From positions 1-64,000 of the forward strand of contig NZ_SELO01000005.1 in assembly GCF_004146235.1 (NCBI RefSeq): 64,000 bases of DNA. Reading direction: 5' to 3'. The DNA comes from Tropicimonas sp. IMCC6043 (GTDB lineage Bacteria; Pseudomonadota; Alphaproteobacteria; Rhodobacterales; Rhodobacteraceae). Positions within the stretch are counted from its first letter, which is position 1. Every line of letters starts with the position of its first letter. The position numbers and the translations under genes were made by a program. Of this stretch, positions 6,952-16,776 are shown one piece after another. The notes under the pieces are model-generated. The model was not told the origin of the DNA. It saw nothing but the letters and a program-made list of their open reading frames with translations, and ran no database searches.

Positions 6952-8034
6952 GTGGCCACGATCCTTAGCAGATGGACCGGTTATCTGATCGCAGCGCTCT
7001 TGGTGATCGCGCCCACGGCCGCACCAGGCGACACGAACCTCGACGCGCTTGTCGCCGGTATCGCGCCCGAGGCGCCGCTCGAAGTCGCCGTCGGCGTCGA
7101 GATCACCCAGATCACCGGAGTAGATCAGAGAGCCGAGAATTTCGGCGTTGTCGCGCGCATCCGGATGCGCTGGCAGGACCCCGACCTGGCCTTCGACGAA
7201 GCGACGGAAGGGACCCGCCTCAAGTCGATGAAGAGTGACGATTTCAACGTCCTTGCCCGCAGGATGGGCATCAACCTGCCCGCTTTCACGATCGAGAACC
7301 AGCAGTCGCGAAGTTTCGAGAAAGCCAGTGTCGTCAACTGGTTCGCCGACGGCACGGCAATCTTCCTGCAGGAAGTCATCCTGACATTGCAGGCGCCGGA
7401 TTTCGATTTCGTCCAGTTCCCCTTCGACAGCCAGAAATTCTATTTCCGGATCATCGCCAACGGGCCGGTCAGCTTCGTCCGCCTGGTCCCGTTGCAGGGC
7501 GCCAGCGGACTGGGCGACACGCTGGGCGAAGAGGAATGGGTGGTTGCCTCGGACTGGACCGAGGTGGACGAAGTGACCGGCCTCTCGGGCCTGACCAGTT
7601 CGCGCTTCTCGCTCGGTTTCGAGGCCCACCGCCACCTTCTCTACTATTGGGCGCGGATCTTCGTGCCTGTGATCCTGCTGACGCTGATCGGCTGGGCCAA
7701 CCTCTTCCTCGAGGAATACCGCCGCCGGATCGACATCGCGACCGGCAACCTTCTCGCACTGATCGCCTATAACTTCACCATCTCGGGCGACCTGCCGCGG
7801 CTTGGCTACCTGACCTTCCTCGACGCACTGATGATGGCCATCTTCATCATCTCGGTCGGCTCGGTGGTCTACAACGTGGCGTTGAGGCGATTGTCGATGA
7901 CCGGTCTGGAGGCACGGGCGCGCGCGATCGACTGGCACGTCACATGGTGGGGATACCCGGCGCTCTTCGTGCTAACCATCGGCATTTTGCGCCAGGTCTT
8001 CTTCGCCGAGTCGGTCTTCATCCATCTCCGCTAG
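6952..8034 (+). CDS. Pentameric ligand-gated ion channel homologue (Cys-loop family)
   Basis: Predicted inner-membrane ligand-gated channel subunit of 360 residues. A signal peptide is followed by a beta-rich extracellular domain, with the pro-loop FDFVQFPFDSQKF in place of the eukaryotic Cys-loop (no flanking cysteines, as in bacterial members). Four membrane segments follow: YWARIFVPVILLTLIGWA, a second from the DIATGNLLALIAYNF region, LDALMMAIFIISVGSVVY and YPALFVLTIGIL. The GTG at 6952 was chosen because GAGGA lies just upstream and the signal peptide begins there; an in-frame start at 6817 would add an unlikely leader. Ligand and ion selectivity cannot be read from the sequence. It converges with sufS, 19 bases apart. 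Confidence 0.85.
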   Translation: MATILSRWTGYLIAALLVIAPTAAPGDTNLDALVAGIAPEAPLEVAVGVEITQITGVDQRAENFGVVARIRMRWQDPDLAFDEATEGTRLKSMKSDDFNVLARRMGINLPAFTIENQQSRSFEKASVVNWFADGTAIFLQEVILTLQAPDFDFVQFPFDSQKFYFRIIANGPVSFVRLVPLQGASGLGDTLGEEEWVVASDWTEVDEVTGLSGLTSSRFSLGFEAHRHLLYYWARIFVPVILLTLIGWANLFLEEYRRRIDIATGNLLALIAYNFTISGDLPRLGYLTFLDALMMAIFIISVGSVVYNVALRRLSMTGLEARARAIDWHVTWWGYPALFVLTIGILRQVFFAESVFIHLR

Positions 8035-8053
8035 TGGCAGCGGCGCTTGCGGC

Positions 8054-9274
8054 TCACGCGAAAAGCTCGTGGCAGAGCTCCAGCGCCTCAACCAGCACGT
8101 CCACCTCCTGATGCGTGTTGTAGAGGCCAAAGGAAGCCCGGCAGGTGGCCGTCAGTCCGAGATGTTCCATCAACGGGCCGGCGCAGTGGTGTCCCGCGCG
8201 CACCGCGACACCCTTCTTGTCAAGGACAGTGGAGATGTCGTGCGGATGCGCCCCGCCCGCGAGCGTGAAGGAGAAGATCGCGCCCTTGGTCGCCGAGGTC
8301 CCCTGAAGATCGAGCCAGTTAATCCCGCCGAGCCGCGCCATCGCATAGTCGCGCAGCCCCCGCTCATGTGCGGCCACGTTCTCCATACCGAGCGCCATCA
8401 GGTATTCGAGCGCCGCGCCGAGCCCGATTTGCGAGACGATGGCGGGCGTGCCGGCCTCGAATTTCATCGGCGGGTCGGCATAGTCCACCCCGTCCTTGCG
8501 CACGTCGCGGATCATGTCGCCGCCACCGAGGAAAGGCCGCATCTCCGCCATCCGCTCCTTGCGGATATGGATCGCGCCCGACCCCGAGGGGCCATAGAGC
8601 TTGTGCCCGGTGACGGCATAGAAATCCGCGCCTATGCTGTCGAGATCGACCGGCCCGTGCACCGCCGCCTGAGAGCCGTCGACCAGCACCGGCACGCCGC
8701 GGGCATGGGCGCCGGCGACGATGGTGGCGACGTCGACCACCGTGCCGAGCACGTTCGACATATGGGTGATCGCGACAAGCTTGGTCCGCGGGCTTATGGC
8801 ATCGAGCACCGCGTCCGGATCGAGATCGCCCTTCGCATCGACATCGACCCATTTCAGAACCACGCCCTGCCGTTCCCGCAGGAAATGCCAGGGCACGATA
8901 TTGGCGTGATGCTCCATGACAGAGAGCACGATCTCGTCGCCCGGCTCCAGCCGCGGCGCGGCCCATGCATAGGAGACCAGATTGATCCCCTCGGTGGAGC
9001 CGGAGGTCATGACGATCTCCTCCGGGTCCCGCACCCCGAGGAACCGCGCGACAATCTTCCGCACGCCTTCGTATCGCTCGGTCGAGATGTTGGAGAGCGT
9101 GTGAAGGCCGCGGTGGACGTTGGCGTATTCCTCGGCATAGCCCCTGGTGATCGCGTCGATGACCACCTGAGGCTTCTGCGCCGAGGCGCCGTTGTCGAGA
9201 TAGACGAGCGGCTTGCCGTTCACTTCGCGGGAGAGGATCGGGAAATCGCGGCGCACCTTGGCGACGTCATACAT
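8054..9274 (-). CDS. sufS: Cysteine desulfurase SufS
   Basis: PLP-dependent enzyme that removes sulfur from L-cysteine to feed SUF iron-sulfur cluster assembly. The 406-residue length is normal. The PLP lysine lies in TGHKLYGPSG (about Lys225) and the catalytic cysteine in RAGHHCAGPLM (about Cys364), matching the spacing of group II desulfurases. The ATG at 9274 has GGAGG nine bases upstream. It is the last gene of the minus-strand suf operon and overlaps the preceding YIP1-like gene by eight bases. A separate IscS-like enzyme is encoded near the operon's 5' end, so two desulfurases serve one operon. Confidence 0.95.
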   Translation of the reverse strand: MYDVAKVRRDFPILSREVNGKPLVYLDNGASAQKPQVVIDAITRGYAEEYANVHRGLHTLSNISTERYEGVRKIVARFLGVRDPEEIVMTSGSTEGINLVSYAWAAPRLEPGDEIVLSVMEHHANIVPWHFLRERQGVVLKWVDVDAKGDLDPDAVLDAISPRTKLVAITHMSNVLGTVVDVATIVAGAHARGVPVLVDGSQAAVHGPVDLDSIGADFYAVTGHKLYGPSGSGAIHIRKERMAEMRPFLGGGDMIRDVRKDGVDYADPPMKFEAGTPAIVSQIGLGAALEYLMALGMENVAAHERGLRDYAMARLGGINWLDLQGTSATKGAIFSFTLAGGAHPHDISTVLDKKGVAVRAGHHCAGPLMEHLGLTATCRASFGLYNTHQEVDVLVEALELCHELFA

Positions 9275-9881
9275 GGGGTGTGCCTCCGAGGAAGATCGCC
9301 GCAAGAATCCCGGTCAGGACCGAAACCGCGAGCAGCAGGGCAAAGAAGCTGACGAGGATCATCCCGAAGACAGCCACCGGGTTGGCGAATCCGTGCAGCG
9401 CGCAGATGAACTGCGTCAGCACGTAGAAATAGAGAACGATCATCGCGATCAGCAGGAGCGACAGGATCGGCGGGAAGATCAGGCCGGCCAGGATGCCGGC
9501 GAGCGCCACCGAGAGCAGGAAGATCTGGTGCCAGGCGACCAAGGCCAGCGCGCCCTCGAGCGTCCCGGTGCCGCCGAAGAAGCGGCCGATCCAGGTAATC
9601 GCGAAAACCGTGATCACCGCGCTGAGTGTCTGGCCGATAGCGACCGGAATCGGCTGGGCATACATCTCCTGCAACGCCATTGTCGCCGGGTCGGTCGGGT
9701 CGGCCGGTGCGGCGAGCATCAGACCGACAACGGCGATCACCGTAATCACGACACCCAGGAACAGCGCCTCCCAGAGCACGTTCGGCGGCAGGCGGAGGCC
9801 GAGGATACGCTCCGCTGTCCGGCGCGGGGCGCGGAGCGTCTGCCAAACGAGGACGGGTATGGAGGGAATCTCTGTGCTCAT
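9267..9881 (-). CDS. YIP1-family membrane protein within the suf operon
   Basis: Integral membrane protein of 204 residues with about five hydrophobic segments, for example ALFLGVVITVIAVVGLMLA, LALVAWHQIFLLSVALAGIL and VFGMILVSFFALLLAVSVL. The arrangement resembles bacterial YIP1-domain proteins, whose role is unknown. Start at 9881 with GAAGG upstream. It lies between sufD and sufS, next to a second protein of the same type, and its end overlaps the sufS start, so it is co-translated with the Fe-S genes. Confidence 0.7.
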   Translation of the reverse strand: MSTEIPSIPVLVWQTLRAPRRTAERILGLRLPPNVLWEALFLGVVITVIAVVGLMLAAPADPTDPATMALQEMYAQPIPVAIGQTLSAVITVFAITWIGRFFGGTGTLEGALALVAWHQIFLLSVALAGILAGLIFPPILSLLLIAMIVLYFYVLTQFICALHGFANPVAVFGMILVSFFALLLAVSVLTGILAAIFLGGTPHV

Positions 9882-9891
9882 GAAAATGCCT

Positions 9892-10398
9892 TCAGCGCGC
9901 CGGCTCTCTTTCGGCCTCGACGAGCGATATGACCCACAGGGCGCAGAACGCAACCCCGACGACGAAATCCGCGGCCATCAGCGCAGGGCCCGGACCGAAC
10001 CCGGTTTCGACGAGGCCGCGCAGCAGCATCAGCGGCGAGACGGCGAGCACGGTCCAGAACAGCGCGGCGCGGGAGCCGCGGGTGTCGCCGCGGCCGCCGA
10101 AGGCGCGGGCAGCCAGATGGGCCAGCGCCGCAAGACCGTAGAACAGCAGCGGCCAGACGAACAGCCAGCCGAAAAACGTGATACCGAGTATCGCTTCCCG
10201 CGGGGGTGCATCCGGCGCCACGACCGGCAGCGCGAGGAGCCCCGGCACCTGACCGACGAAGATGATGAAACATCCCGCCAGCAGGTAGACCAGCAGCCGT
10301 GCCTCCGGCCGGTCGTCGCCGCTCAGCGCGCCGAGCAGGCGCCGGATCACCGCGCGCGGCGCCCGGTAGGTCCGGAGGATCTCGCCTGTGGCCGACAT
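9892..10398 (-). CDS. Second YIP1-family membrane protein within the suf operon
   Basis: Membrane protein of 168 residues that begins MSATGEILRTYRAPRAVIRR and has four to five hydrophobic helices, including LVYLLAGCFIIFVGQVPGLL and ILGITFFGWLFVWPLLFYG. It resembles its downstream neighbour in its short basic N-terminus followed by a helical bundle, so the two may be an old tandem duplication or a heteromeric pair. The start is four bases from the sufD stop, indicating translational coupling. No known requirement for such a protein in Fe-S assembly. Confidence 0.65.
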   Translation of the reverse strand: MSATGEILRTYRAPRAVIRRLLGALSGDDRPEARLLVYLLAGCFIIFVGQVPGLLALPVVAPDAPPREAILGITFFGWLFVWPLLFYGLAALAHLAARAFGGRGDTRGSRAALFWTVLAVSPLMLLRGLVETGFGPGPALMAADFVVGVAFCALWVISLVEAEREPAR

Positions 10399-10402
10399 GG
10401 CC

Positions 10403-11704
10403 TCAACCGTTGCGCCGGCGGTGCAGCCAACCCTCGAGCCGGCTGAGCACATCGGCGGCGATGACCGGGTCTTCGATCTCCTCGAGCGCCTCGGCAACAA
10501 AGGCGATGACCATGAGATCGGTCGCCTCGGCCTTCGGCACGCCACGCGAGCGCAGGTAGAAGAGCCCCTCCTCGTCGATCGCCCCGGAGGTCGACCCGTG
10601 CGAGCAGGCGACGTCGTCGGCATAGATCTCGAGTTCGGGCTTGGCGAGGAACTGGCTGTCTTCGTCGAGCAGCAGCGACTGGCTGATCTGGTAGCCATCG
10701 GTCTTCTGCGCCACCGGCGTTACCAGGATCTTGCCCTGGAAGACACCTACCGCGCCGTTCCGCAGCACCTTCTTGAAGACCTGCCGGCTTTCGCAGTTCA
10801 CCGCGTCATGGGTGATAAAGACGGTGTCGTCATGGTGGAAATCCTTGCCGTCGCCGAGGCAGGCGCCGGCCACATGCGCCACCGCATCGTCGCCAGTGAA
10901 CTCGATCACCGCCTCGTTGCGCGTCAGCGCCCCGTTCACCGTGAGCGTGAAGCTCTTGAAAGTGCTCTCCTTGCCGAGCCGCGCAAAGATATGCGTCGCC
11001 GCCCGGCGCTCATGCGCCCGCCCCTGCGTGCGCACATGGTGGAAGGCGCCGCCATCGGCTACCTCGACCTCAAGCACCTTGCTGAGCCGGCCGGCCGCCG
11101 GGCCGTTTTCCAGAAGCGTCAGGTCCGCCCCTGCCTCAACCTTGACGAGGTTGTGGATCATCACATCGGTGTCCAGCGCCTCCTGAAGATAGCTCAGGTT
11201 CACCGGCTTAGCGGCCTTTCCGGTCACCCGGATCACCACGCCCTCGGTGGCATAGGCGGTGTTGAGCGCCGCCAAAGGCCGTTCGACCGGTGCCTGACCG
11301 CGCGCCTCGAGCACGCCATAGAGGTCGCGCGCCCAGTGGATGTCCTTCGCCGCGACACCGGCCAGCGGCTCGATTTCGACGCCCCCGATCGCCGGGTCGT
11401 CCGACCGGGCGGGGTCGAACACACCGTCCACGAAGACGAGGTTGACCCGATCGATATCGCCGAAAACGGCCGATTCATAAGGCGCAAAGGTCGCCGCCTT
11501 GGGTGCCTGGGGTGCCACCAAAGTCTCCGGACGGGTGTATTTCCAGTATTCGTCGCGCGGATGCGGCAGGCCCATCGCCTCGACTCGCGCCTTCGCCGCG
11601 CCGCGGGCCTCGCGCGCCCAGGCGCCGCCTTCGGGCAGGTTCAGCGCAGAGAGCCGCGCCGCGGTCGCGTCCGATTTCTGCTGTTTCTTCTGCGGCAGCG
11701 CCAT
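10403..11704 (-). CDS. sufD: Fe-S cluster assembly protein SufD
   Basis: Scaffold-complex subunit of SufBC2D, 433 residues. The C-terminal two thirds show the SufBD beta-helix pattern (for example DDVACSHGSTSGAIDEEGLFYLRSRG split over residues 370-400), with the conserved His in the CSHGST motif. The MALPQKK start at 11704 is supported by the close spacing to the sufC stop (11706). It acts in the cytoplasm with SufB and SufC to build clusters using ATP from SufC. Confidence 0.95.
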   Translation of the reverse strand: MALPQKKQQKSDATAARLSALNLPEGGAWAREARGAAKARVEAMGLPHPRDEYWKYTRPETLVAPQAPKAATFAPYESAVFGDIDRVNLVFVDGVFDPARSDDPAIGGVEIEPLAGVAAKDIHWARDLYGVLEARGQAPVERPLAALNTAYATEGVVIRVTGKAAKPVNLSYLQEALDTDVMIHNLVKVEAGADLTLLENGPAAGRLSKVLEVEVADGGAFHHVRTQGRAHERRAATHIFARLGKESTFKSFTLTVNGALTRNEAVIEFTGDDAVAHVAGACLGDGKDFHHDDTVFITHDAVNCESRQVFKKVLRNGAVGVFQGKILVTPVAQKTDGYQISQSLLLDEDSQFLAKPELEIYADDVACSHGSTSGAIDEEGLFYLRSRGVPKAEATDLMVIAFVAEALEEIEDPVIAADVLSRLEGWLHRRRNG

Positions 11705-11705
11705 C

Positions 11706-12461
<756 letters not shown>

Positions 12462-12640
12462 TTTCAATCCTCATGCCAAGAGAGCCGTGCGCCCCAAGGC
12501 GCCGGCTCGATATGTATCACTCAGGCGGACTGCGGAGGCCAAGGCCCACGCAACGCCGTCCATCGGGGCGATGCCCCCAGTCTTGTTCTGTTCGAAATTT
12601 CCCCTGCCGGAAGCACGATCCGCAGAATCGTTCCGGCGCG

Positions 12641-12946
12641 TCAGGCGTCCGTCACGCTCTCCGGAAGCGGCAGGTCCTCGACCGGAAGCTTCTCCAGCAC
12701 GCCGGTCACTGCCGAGAAATCGCCCGCCATGAACTCGCTGTAGAGTTCCGGCTGGACCTTGGAGAAGGCCAGAAGGACGCCGAGGCTGATGGTCAGGAAG
12801 AGAACGAGACTCACGGTCCGCTGGCGCGCCCGGAACATGCCCGACGGGCGATGGCGCCGTCCGCCATGAATGACGCCCTCGGGCGCCCAGGTCCTGCCGC
12901 ACTCGATCCGGTGCACGCGATCCATGAATGCCTGGTCTGCCGGCAT
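12641..12946 (-). CDS. Hypothetical single-span membrane protein in the suf operon
   Basis: Protein of 101 residues, MPADQAFMDRV start at 12946 preceded by a strong GGGGAAGGAAAC ribosome site. A basic N-terminal half is followed by one membrane segment (VSLVLFLTISLGVLLAFS) and an acidic C-terminal tail ending ESVTDA, predicting an N-in, C-out topology. It lies between sufC and the YbjQ-like gene. I recognise no family; the position suggests co-expression with Fe-S assembly genes. Confidence 0.65.
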   Translation of the reverse strand: MPADQAFMDRVHRIECGRTWAPEGVIHGGRRHRPSGMFRARQRTVSLVLFLTISLGVLLAFSKVQPELYSEFMAGDFSAVTGVLEKLPVEDLPLPESVTDA

Positions 12947-13022
12947 GTTTCCTTCCCCACAGCTCCCTGCCACGCGAAGATCCTGCCGCTGAAAACGGGC
13001 GATATTTCGACGGAATCGGCAC

Positions 13023-13334
13023 TTAAGAAAGCCTTACAGCCGTGCCGGAAGCCGAGACCATGAGCATGTTGTTGATCACCTCGTAGTCGAGGTCCACTCC
13101 CACCACGGCATTGGCCCCGAGCGCCGCGGCGCGCTCCTCGAGCTCCCGGATCGCGGTTTCGCGCGCCTCACCGAGGCTCTTCTCATAGGCGCCCGAGCGC
13201 CCTCCCATGATGTCGGTGATGCCCGCGAAAACATCGCGGAACACATTTGCGCCCAGAATCGCCTCGCCGACGACGATGCCGAGATAGGCGTCGATCTGGC
13301 GGCCCTGGATGGCGGGCGTAGTGGTCACGATCAT
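13023..13334 (-). CDS. YbjQ/UPF0145-family protein
   Basis: Small cytoplasmic protein of 103 residues with the family pattern: [16 protein letters not shown], a [15 protein letters not shown] motif, and [16 protein letters not shown] near the end. UPF0145 proteins form pentamers and have been called putative heavy-metal-binding, but a function is not established. AAGGAG precedes the ATG. The start overlaps the stop of a 43-codon gene by four bases (ATGA), so the two are coupled. Confidence 0.85.
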   Translation of the reverse strand: MIVTTTPAIQGRQIDAYLGIVVGEAILGANVFRDVFAGITDIMGGRSGAYEKSLGEARETAIRELEERAAALGANAVVGVDLDYEVINNMLMVSASGTAVRLS

Positions 13335-13462
13335 GTCTCGTCTCCTTCGCTGTCGCGCAGGCCGTCGGTGTCTTCGCCCGGGACGTGCCGATGCACGGTC
13401 CGGATATCCGGTCCGGCCGGTAGCCCCTCCCGCGTGTCAATCTGCAGGACCGGGTCGGTCAT
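13331..13462 (-). CDS. 43-residue small protein between sufB and the YbjQ-like gene
   Basis: Short open frame [20 protein letters not shown]... with a strong AGGAGG site six bases before its ATG, ending in an ATGA overlap with the next gene. It begins 21 bases after sufB ends. The product is acidic and predicted soluble, with no recognised motif. It could be a functional microprotein or serve mainly to couple translation from sufB into the downstream genes. Confidence 0.55.
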   Translation of the reverse strand: MTDPVLQIDTREGLPAGPDIRTVHRHVPGEDTDGLRDSEGDET

Positions 13463-13483
13463 CCTTGCCTCCTGGGTCCGGCG

Positions 13484-15007
13484 TCAGCCCACAGAGCCTT
13501 CGAGCGAGATCGCCACGAGTTGCTGCGCCTCGAGCGCGAACTCCATCGGCAGCGCCTGCAACACCTCCCGGCAGAAGCCGTTGACCACGAGCGCCACCGC
13601 CTCCTCCTCGTCCATGCCGCGGCTCCGGCAATAGAAGAGCTGATCGTCATCGACCTTCGACGTGGTGGCCTCATGCTCTGCGCGCGAGGAATTGTTCTTC
13701 ACCTCGATATACGGAACCGTGTGCGCGCCGCATTCGCCACCGATCAGCAGGCTGTCGCATTGCGTGTAGTTGCGCGATTCCTTCGCCTTCGGGTGCATCG
13801 AGACCAGCCCGCGGTAGACGTTTTGCGACTTGCCGGCCGAAATACCCTTCGAGACGATCCTGCTCTTCGAGTTCCGCCCCAGATGCACCATCTTGGTGCC
13901 GGTATCGGCCTGCTGGTGGTTGTTGGTGATGGCGATGGAATAGAATTCGCCCTGGCTCTCCTCGCCCCTCAGCACGCAGGACGGGTATTTCCAGGTGATC
14001 GCCGAGCCGGTTTCGACCTGGGTCCACATCACCTTGGAGCGCGCGCCGCGGCAGTCGGCCCGCTTGGTGACGAAGTTGTAGATCCCGCCCTTGCCGTTCT
14101 CGTCGCCGGGGAACCAGTTCTGCACCGTGGAGTATTTCACCTCGGCATCATCGAGGACCACGATTTCGACCACCGCGGCATGGAGCTGCGCCACGTCGCG
14201 CTGCGGCGCGGTGCAGCCCTCGAGATAGGAGACATAGGCCTCCTTGTCGGCGATGATGAGCGTGCGCTCGAACTGGCCGGTATTCTCGGCATTGATCCGG
14301 AAATAGGTCGAAAGCTCCATCGGGCAGCGCGTGCCGGGCGGCACGTAGACGAAGGAGCCGTCGGAGAAGACGGCCGAGTTCAGCGTGGCGAAGAAATTGT
14401 CCGTCACCGGCACGACCGAGCCGAGATATTTCTTCACGAGCTCGGGATGCTCGCGGATCGCCTCGGAGATCGAACAGAAGATCACGCCGGCCTCGGCCAG
14501 TTCCTTCTTGAAGGTCGTGCCCACCGAGACCGAATCGAAGACCGCGTCCACCGCGACCTTTCGGCCCTCCTCCGGAGTCGCGCCCGCGCCCTCGATCCCG
14601 GCGAGAATCGCCTGCTCCTTCAGCGGGATACCGAGCTTGGCATAGGTCTCCAAAAGCTTCGGGTCGACCTCGTCGAGCGATTTCGGCCTCTCCTTCATCG
14701 AGGCGGGCCGGGCATAGTAATACTGGTCCTGGTAGTCGATCTCCGGGATCTTCAGCATCGCCCATTCGGGCATTTCCATCTGCTGCCAGCGCCGGAACGC
14801 CTCGAGGCGCCACTCGAGCATCCACTCCGGTTCCTCGTTGCGCTCCGAGATCAGCCGCACGATGTCCTCGTTCAGCCCCTTCGGCGCGCGCTCCTCCTCG
14901 ATCTCGGTGTTCCAGCCGTATTTGTAGGCGCCCATGTTCTGGACGGTCTCGACGGTCTCCCGATCCACGCCCTCGCGGACTTCAAGCTCTTCCTTCACAC
15001 CCGTCAT
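13484..15007 (-). CDS. sufB: Fe-S cluster assembly protein SufB
   Basis: Core scaffold subunit of the SufBCD complex, 507 residues, a normal length for the long SufB type. [15 protein letters not shown] was taken as the start (15007), since the frame upstream runs into the preceding desulfurase gene. Conserved features include [23 protein letters not shown] (split across residues 230-260), the GCTAP motif and SRGMDEEEA near the C-terminus. It follows the IscS-like gene by 26 bases and begins the SUF scaffold part of the operon. Confidence 0.95.
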   Translation of the reverse strand: MTGVKEELEVREGVDRETVETVQNMGAYKYGWNTEIEEERAPKGLNEDIVRLISERNEEPEWMLEWRLEAFRRWQQMEMPEWAMLKIPEIDYQDQYYYARPASMKERPKSLDEVDPKLLETYAKLGIPLKEQAILAGIEGAGATPEEGRKVAVDAVFDSVSVGTTFKKELAEAGVIFCSISEAIREHPELVKKYLGSVVPVTDNFFATLNSAVFSDGSFVYVPPGTRCPMELSTYFRINAENTGQFERTLIIADKEAYVSYLEGCTAPQRDVAQLHAAVVEIVVLDDAEVKYSTVQNWFPGDENGKGGIYNFVTKRADCRGARSKVMWTQVETGSAITWKYPSCVLRGEESQGEFYSIAITNNHQQADTGTKMVHLGRNSKSRIVSKGISAGKSQNVYRGLVSMHPKAKESRNYTQCDSLLIGGECGAHTVPYIEVKNNSSRAEHEATTSKVDDDQLFYCRSRGMDEEEAVALVVNGFCREVLQALPMEFALEAQQLVAISLEGSVG

Positions 15008-15033
15008 CGTCCATCCAATCCTGTCACCGGCGC

Positions 15034-16077
15034 TCAGCGCGCCCTGGCCTTCATCTTGCGATACTGCGCGCCCCAGGCATCCGCGAAGCGCAGCACGTCT
15101 TCTTCTGTCGTCAGCGGGCCGAGCGATACCCGGATCGCGCAACTCGCCTCGCCCTCGTCAAACCCCATCGCGCGCAGCACCCGGCTCGCCCTGACCTTGC
15201 CCGACGAACACGCCGAACCCGCCGAAATGGCGAAGCCCGCAAGGTCCATCTGCATCACCTGGGTCTCGCCGCGCCACCCCGACACCACCAGGCAGGTCGT
15301 GTTGGGGAGTCGCCGCGCCGATTTCCCGACAAAAATACTATCTTCGGCGGAAGTTTCCAGCGCTTTTTCTAGAATCCTTCTAAGTTTTTCGACCCGCTCC
15401 CAGACGCCGGCCTCCAGATCGCGCTGCGCTGCCTCCGCAGCGGCGCCGAACCCGGCGATGCCGATGACGTTCTCCGTGCCTGCGCGCCGCCCCATCTCCT
15501 GTCCACCACCGCGCAGGCGTGCCGCGATCTCCAGCCCGCGCTTCAGGACCAGCGCCCCCACGCCCTTCGGCCCGCCGAGCTTGTGGGCCGAGACAAGCGC
15601 CATCTCGACACCTGACCAGTCGAAGGCCAGCGGGATCTTTCCGAATCCCTGGGTCATGTCGCTGAGCGCCAGCCCCTCGGGCAGGTCCTGGATCACGCCG
15701 GTTTCGGAGTTCGCCAGCTGGAGCACGGACCGTGCCGGGTCCCGGACCTCCACCCGCCCGTTGCCATCGGCCGGCAACGACGGATCGATCCAGGCGCCCA
15801 CTGCATCATGCTCGATACCACTTCCCAGAAGACCACGACCCTCCAGCGCCAGAGCTGCCGCCTCGGTCGCCCCGGAGGTGAAGACGATATCGGCGGCCTG
15901 CGCGCCAAGCGCCTCGGCCACCTGCCGCCGCGCCCGCTCGACGAGCCCCTTCGCCGCCCGGCCCTCGGCATGGACCGACGACGGGTTGCCCACCAGGTCC
16001 ATGGCCGCGATCATCGCTTCCTTCGCCTCCGGGCGAAGCGGCGCCGTGGCGTTCCAGTCGAGATAGCATCTTTTCAT
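15034..16077 (-). CDS. IscS/NifS-like cysteine desulfurase
   Basis: PLP-dependent desulfurase of 347 residues, class V aminotransferase fold. Typical motifs are [32 protein letters not shown], the PLP lysine in [10 protein letters not shown] and the mobile cysteine loop in [14 protein letters not shown], which is of group I (IscS-like) type. It is slightly shorter than E. coli IscS. Placed directly after iscR, it probably supplies sulfur to the SUF scaffold or to tRNA thiolation. The operon therefore has both a group I and a group II enzyme. Confidence 0.9.
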   Translation of the reverse strand: MKRCYLDWNATAPLRPEAKEAMIAAMDLVGNPSSVHAEGRAAKGLVERARRQVAEALGAQAADIVFTSGATEAAALALEGRGLLGSGIEHDAVGAWIDPSLPADGNGRVEVRDPARSVLQLANSETGVIQDLPEGLALSDMTQGFGKIPLAFDWSGVEMALVSAHKLGGPKGVGALVLKRGLEIAARLRGGGQEMGRRAGTENVIGIAGFGAAAEAAQRDLEAGVWERVEKLRRILEKALETSAEDSIFVGKSARRLPNTTCLVVSGWRGETQVMQMDLAGFAISAGSACSSGKVRASRVLRAMGFDEGEASCAIRVSLGPLTTEEDVLRFADAWGAQYRKMKARAR

Positions 16078-16148
16078 CGCCGAACCCGACCTTTCCTTAC
16101 GGCTGCATGACGTGCGTCGGCAGGACCGCGCTCGGTGGACGCACTGCC

Positions 16149-16622
16149 TCAGGCGTCCTCGATTTCTTCATCCTCGAGCTGAAACAGCGAGGGCACGGCG
16201 GGACAGGGTGCGAGCGAGTTGCCGACGACATCCGAAAGCCGCGCCTGATGCAGGAAGACATAGACATGCGCCGAAAACCCCTCCCACAGCCGGTTGTTGA
16301 GAGACTGCGCCCGGCTGCCGCTGACACCGCCCTTGGCGCCCGCACCGGTGTGCAGCGCGCTCACCGTCTCGTCGACGGCCGCCAGCACCTCCGACACCCG
16401 GATCCGCTCCGCAGGCCGCCCGAGCCGGTAGCCGCCGCCGGGGCCGCGCACCGATTCCACGAGCCCGGCCCGGCGCAGCTTGACGAAGAGCTGCTCGAGA
16501 TAGGGAAGCGAAATGTCCTGCCGATCGGAGATCTCCGAAAGCGTCACCAGACTGTCCCCCGGCGCCAGCGCCAGATCCGTCAGCGCCACCATCGCGTAGC
16601 GTCCCTTGGTGCTGAGTTTCAT
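16149..16622 (-). CDS. iscR: Rrf2-family regulator IscR, non-canonical cysteine set
   Basis: Repressor-type regulator of 157 residues. The N-terminal winged helix (MKLSTKGRYAMVALTDLAL, ISLPYLEQLFVKLRRAGLV, VRGPGGGYRL) is typical of Rrf2 proteins. The region that in E. coli IscR holds three closely spaced cysteines reads GAGAKGGVSGSRAQSLNNRLW here, with none of them. The only cysteine is Cys140 near the C-terminus. I recall that IscR of Rhodobacter sphaeroides was described as a new type of Fe-S-binding IscR with a single cysteine, so this is consistent with Rhodobacterales. It is the first gene of the suf operon and probably autoregulates. Confidence 0.9.
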   Translation of the reverse strand: MKLSTKGRYAMVALTDLALAPGDSLVTLSEISDRQDISLPYLEQLFVKLRRAGLVESVRGPGGGYRLGRPAERIRVSEVLAAVDETVSALHTGAGAKGGVSGSRAQSLNNRLWEGFSAHVYVFLHQARLSDVVGNSLAPCPAVPSLFQLEDEEIEDA

Positions 16623-16708
16623 GCCCCGCTCTCCCGCAAAGGTTGACGCCACCGGCATGTGAGCTTAACTGCGTCTCGCTGCGCAGTTTTCCCGCGGCGG
16701 CAATGCAA

Positions 16709-16737
16709 TCGATCTAGTTTGCCTGACCGAAAGGGTC
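16709..16737 (-). promoter_or_regulatory. Predicted promoter of the iscR-suf operon
   Basis: On the minus strand TTGACC (16732-16737) and TAGATC (16709-16714) are 17 bases apart, about 90 bases before the iscR start. The -35 element overlaps a dyad (16722-16736), as expected for a repressed promoter. Confidence 0.5.
16722..16736. promoter_or_regulatory. TGA-N9-TCA dyad, candidate iron-responsive operator
   Basis: TGACCGAAAGGGTCA is an inverted repeat (TGACC/GGTCA around five bases). It fits the TGA-N9-TCA pattern that I recall for iron-responsive operators of alphaproteobacteria bound by Rrf2-type regulators. It covers the -35 element of the iscR-suf promoter, so binding would block transcription. 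Whether IscR itself or another iron regulator binds is inference. Confidence 0.5.
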
Positions 16738-16776
16738 AACCGACGGCGCAGGCATGCGACAAGGAAAAAGGCGCAC

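Noticed and set aside
13520-16066. 848-codon plus-strand frame opposite sufB and the desulfurase
   Set aside because: Shadow of sufB and the IscS-like gene; no ribosome site, signal or motif.
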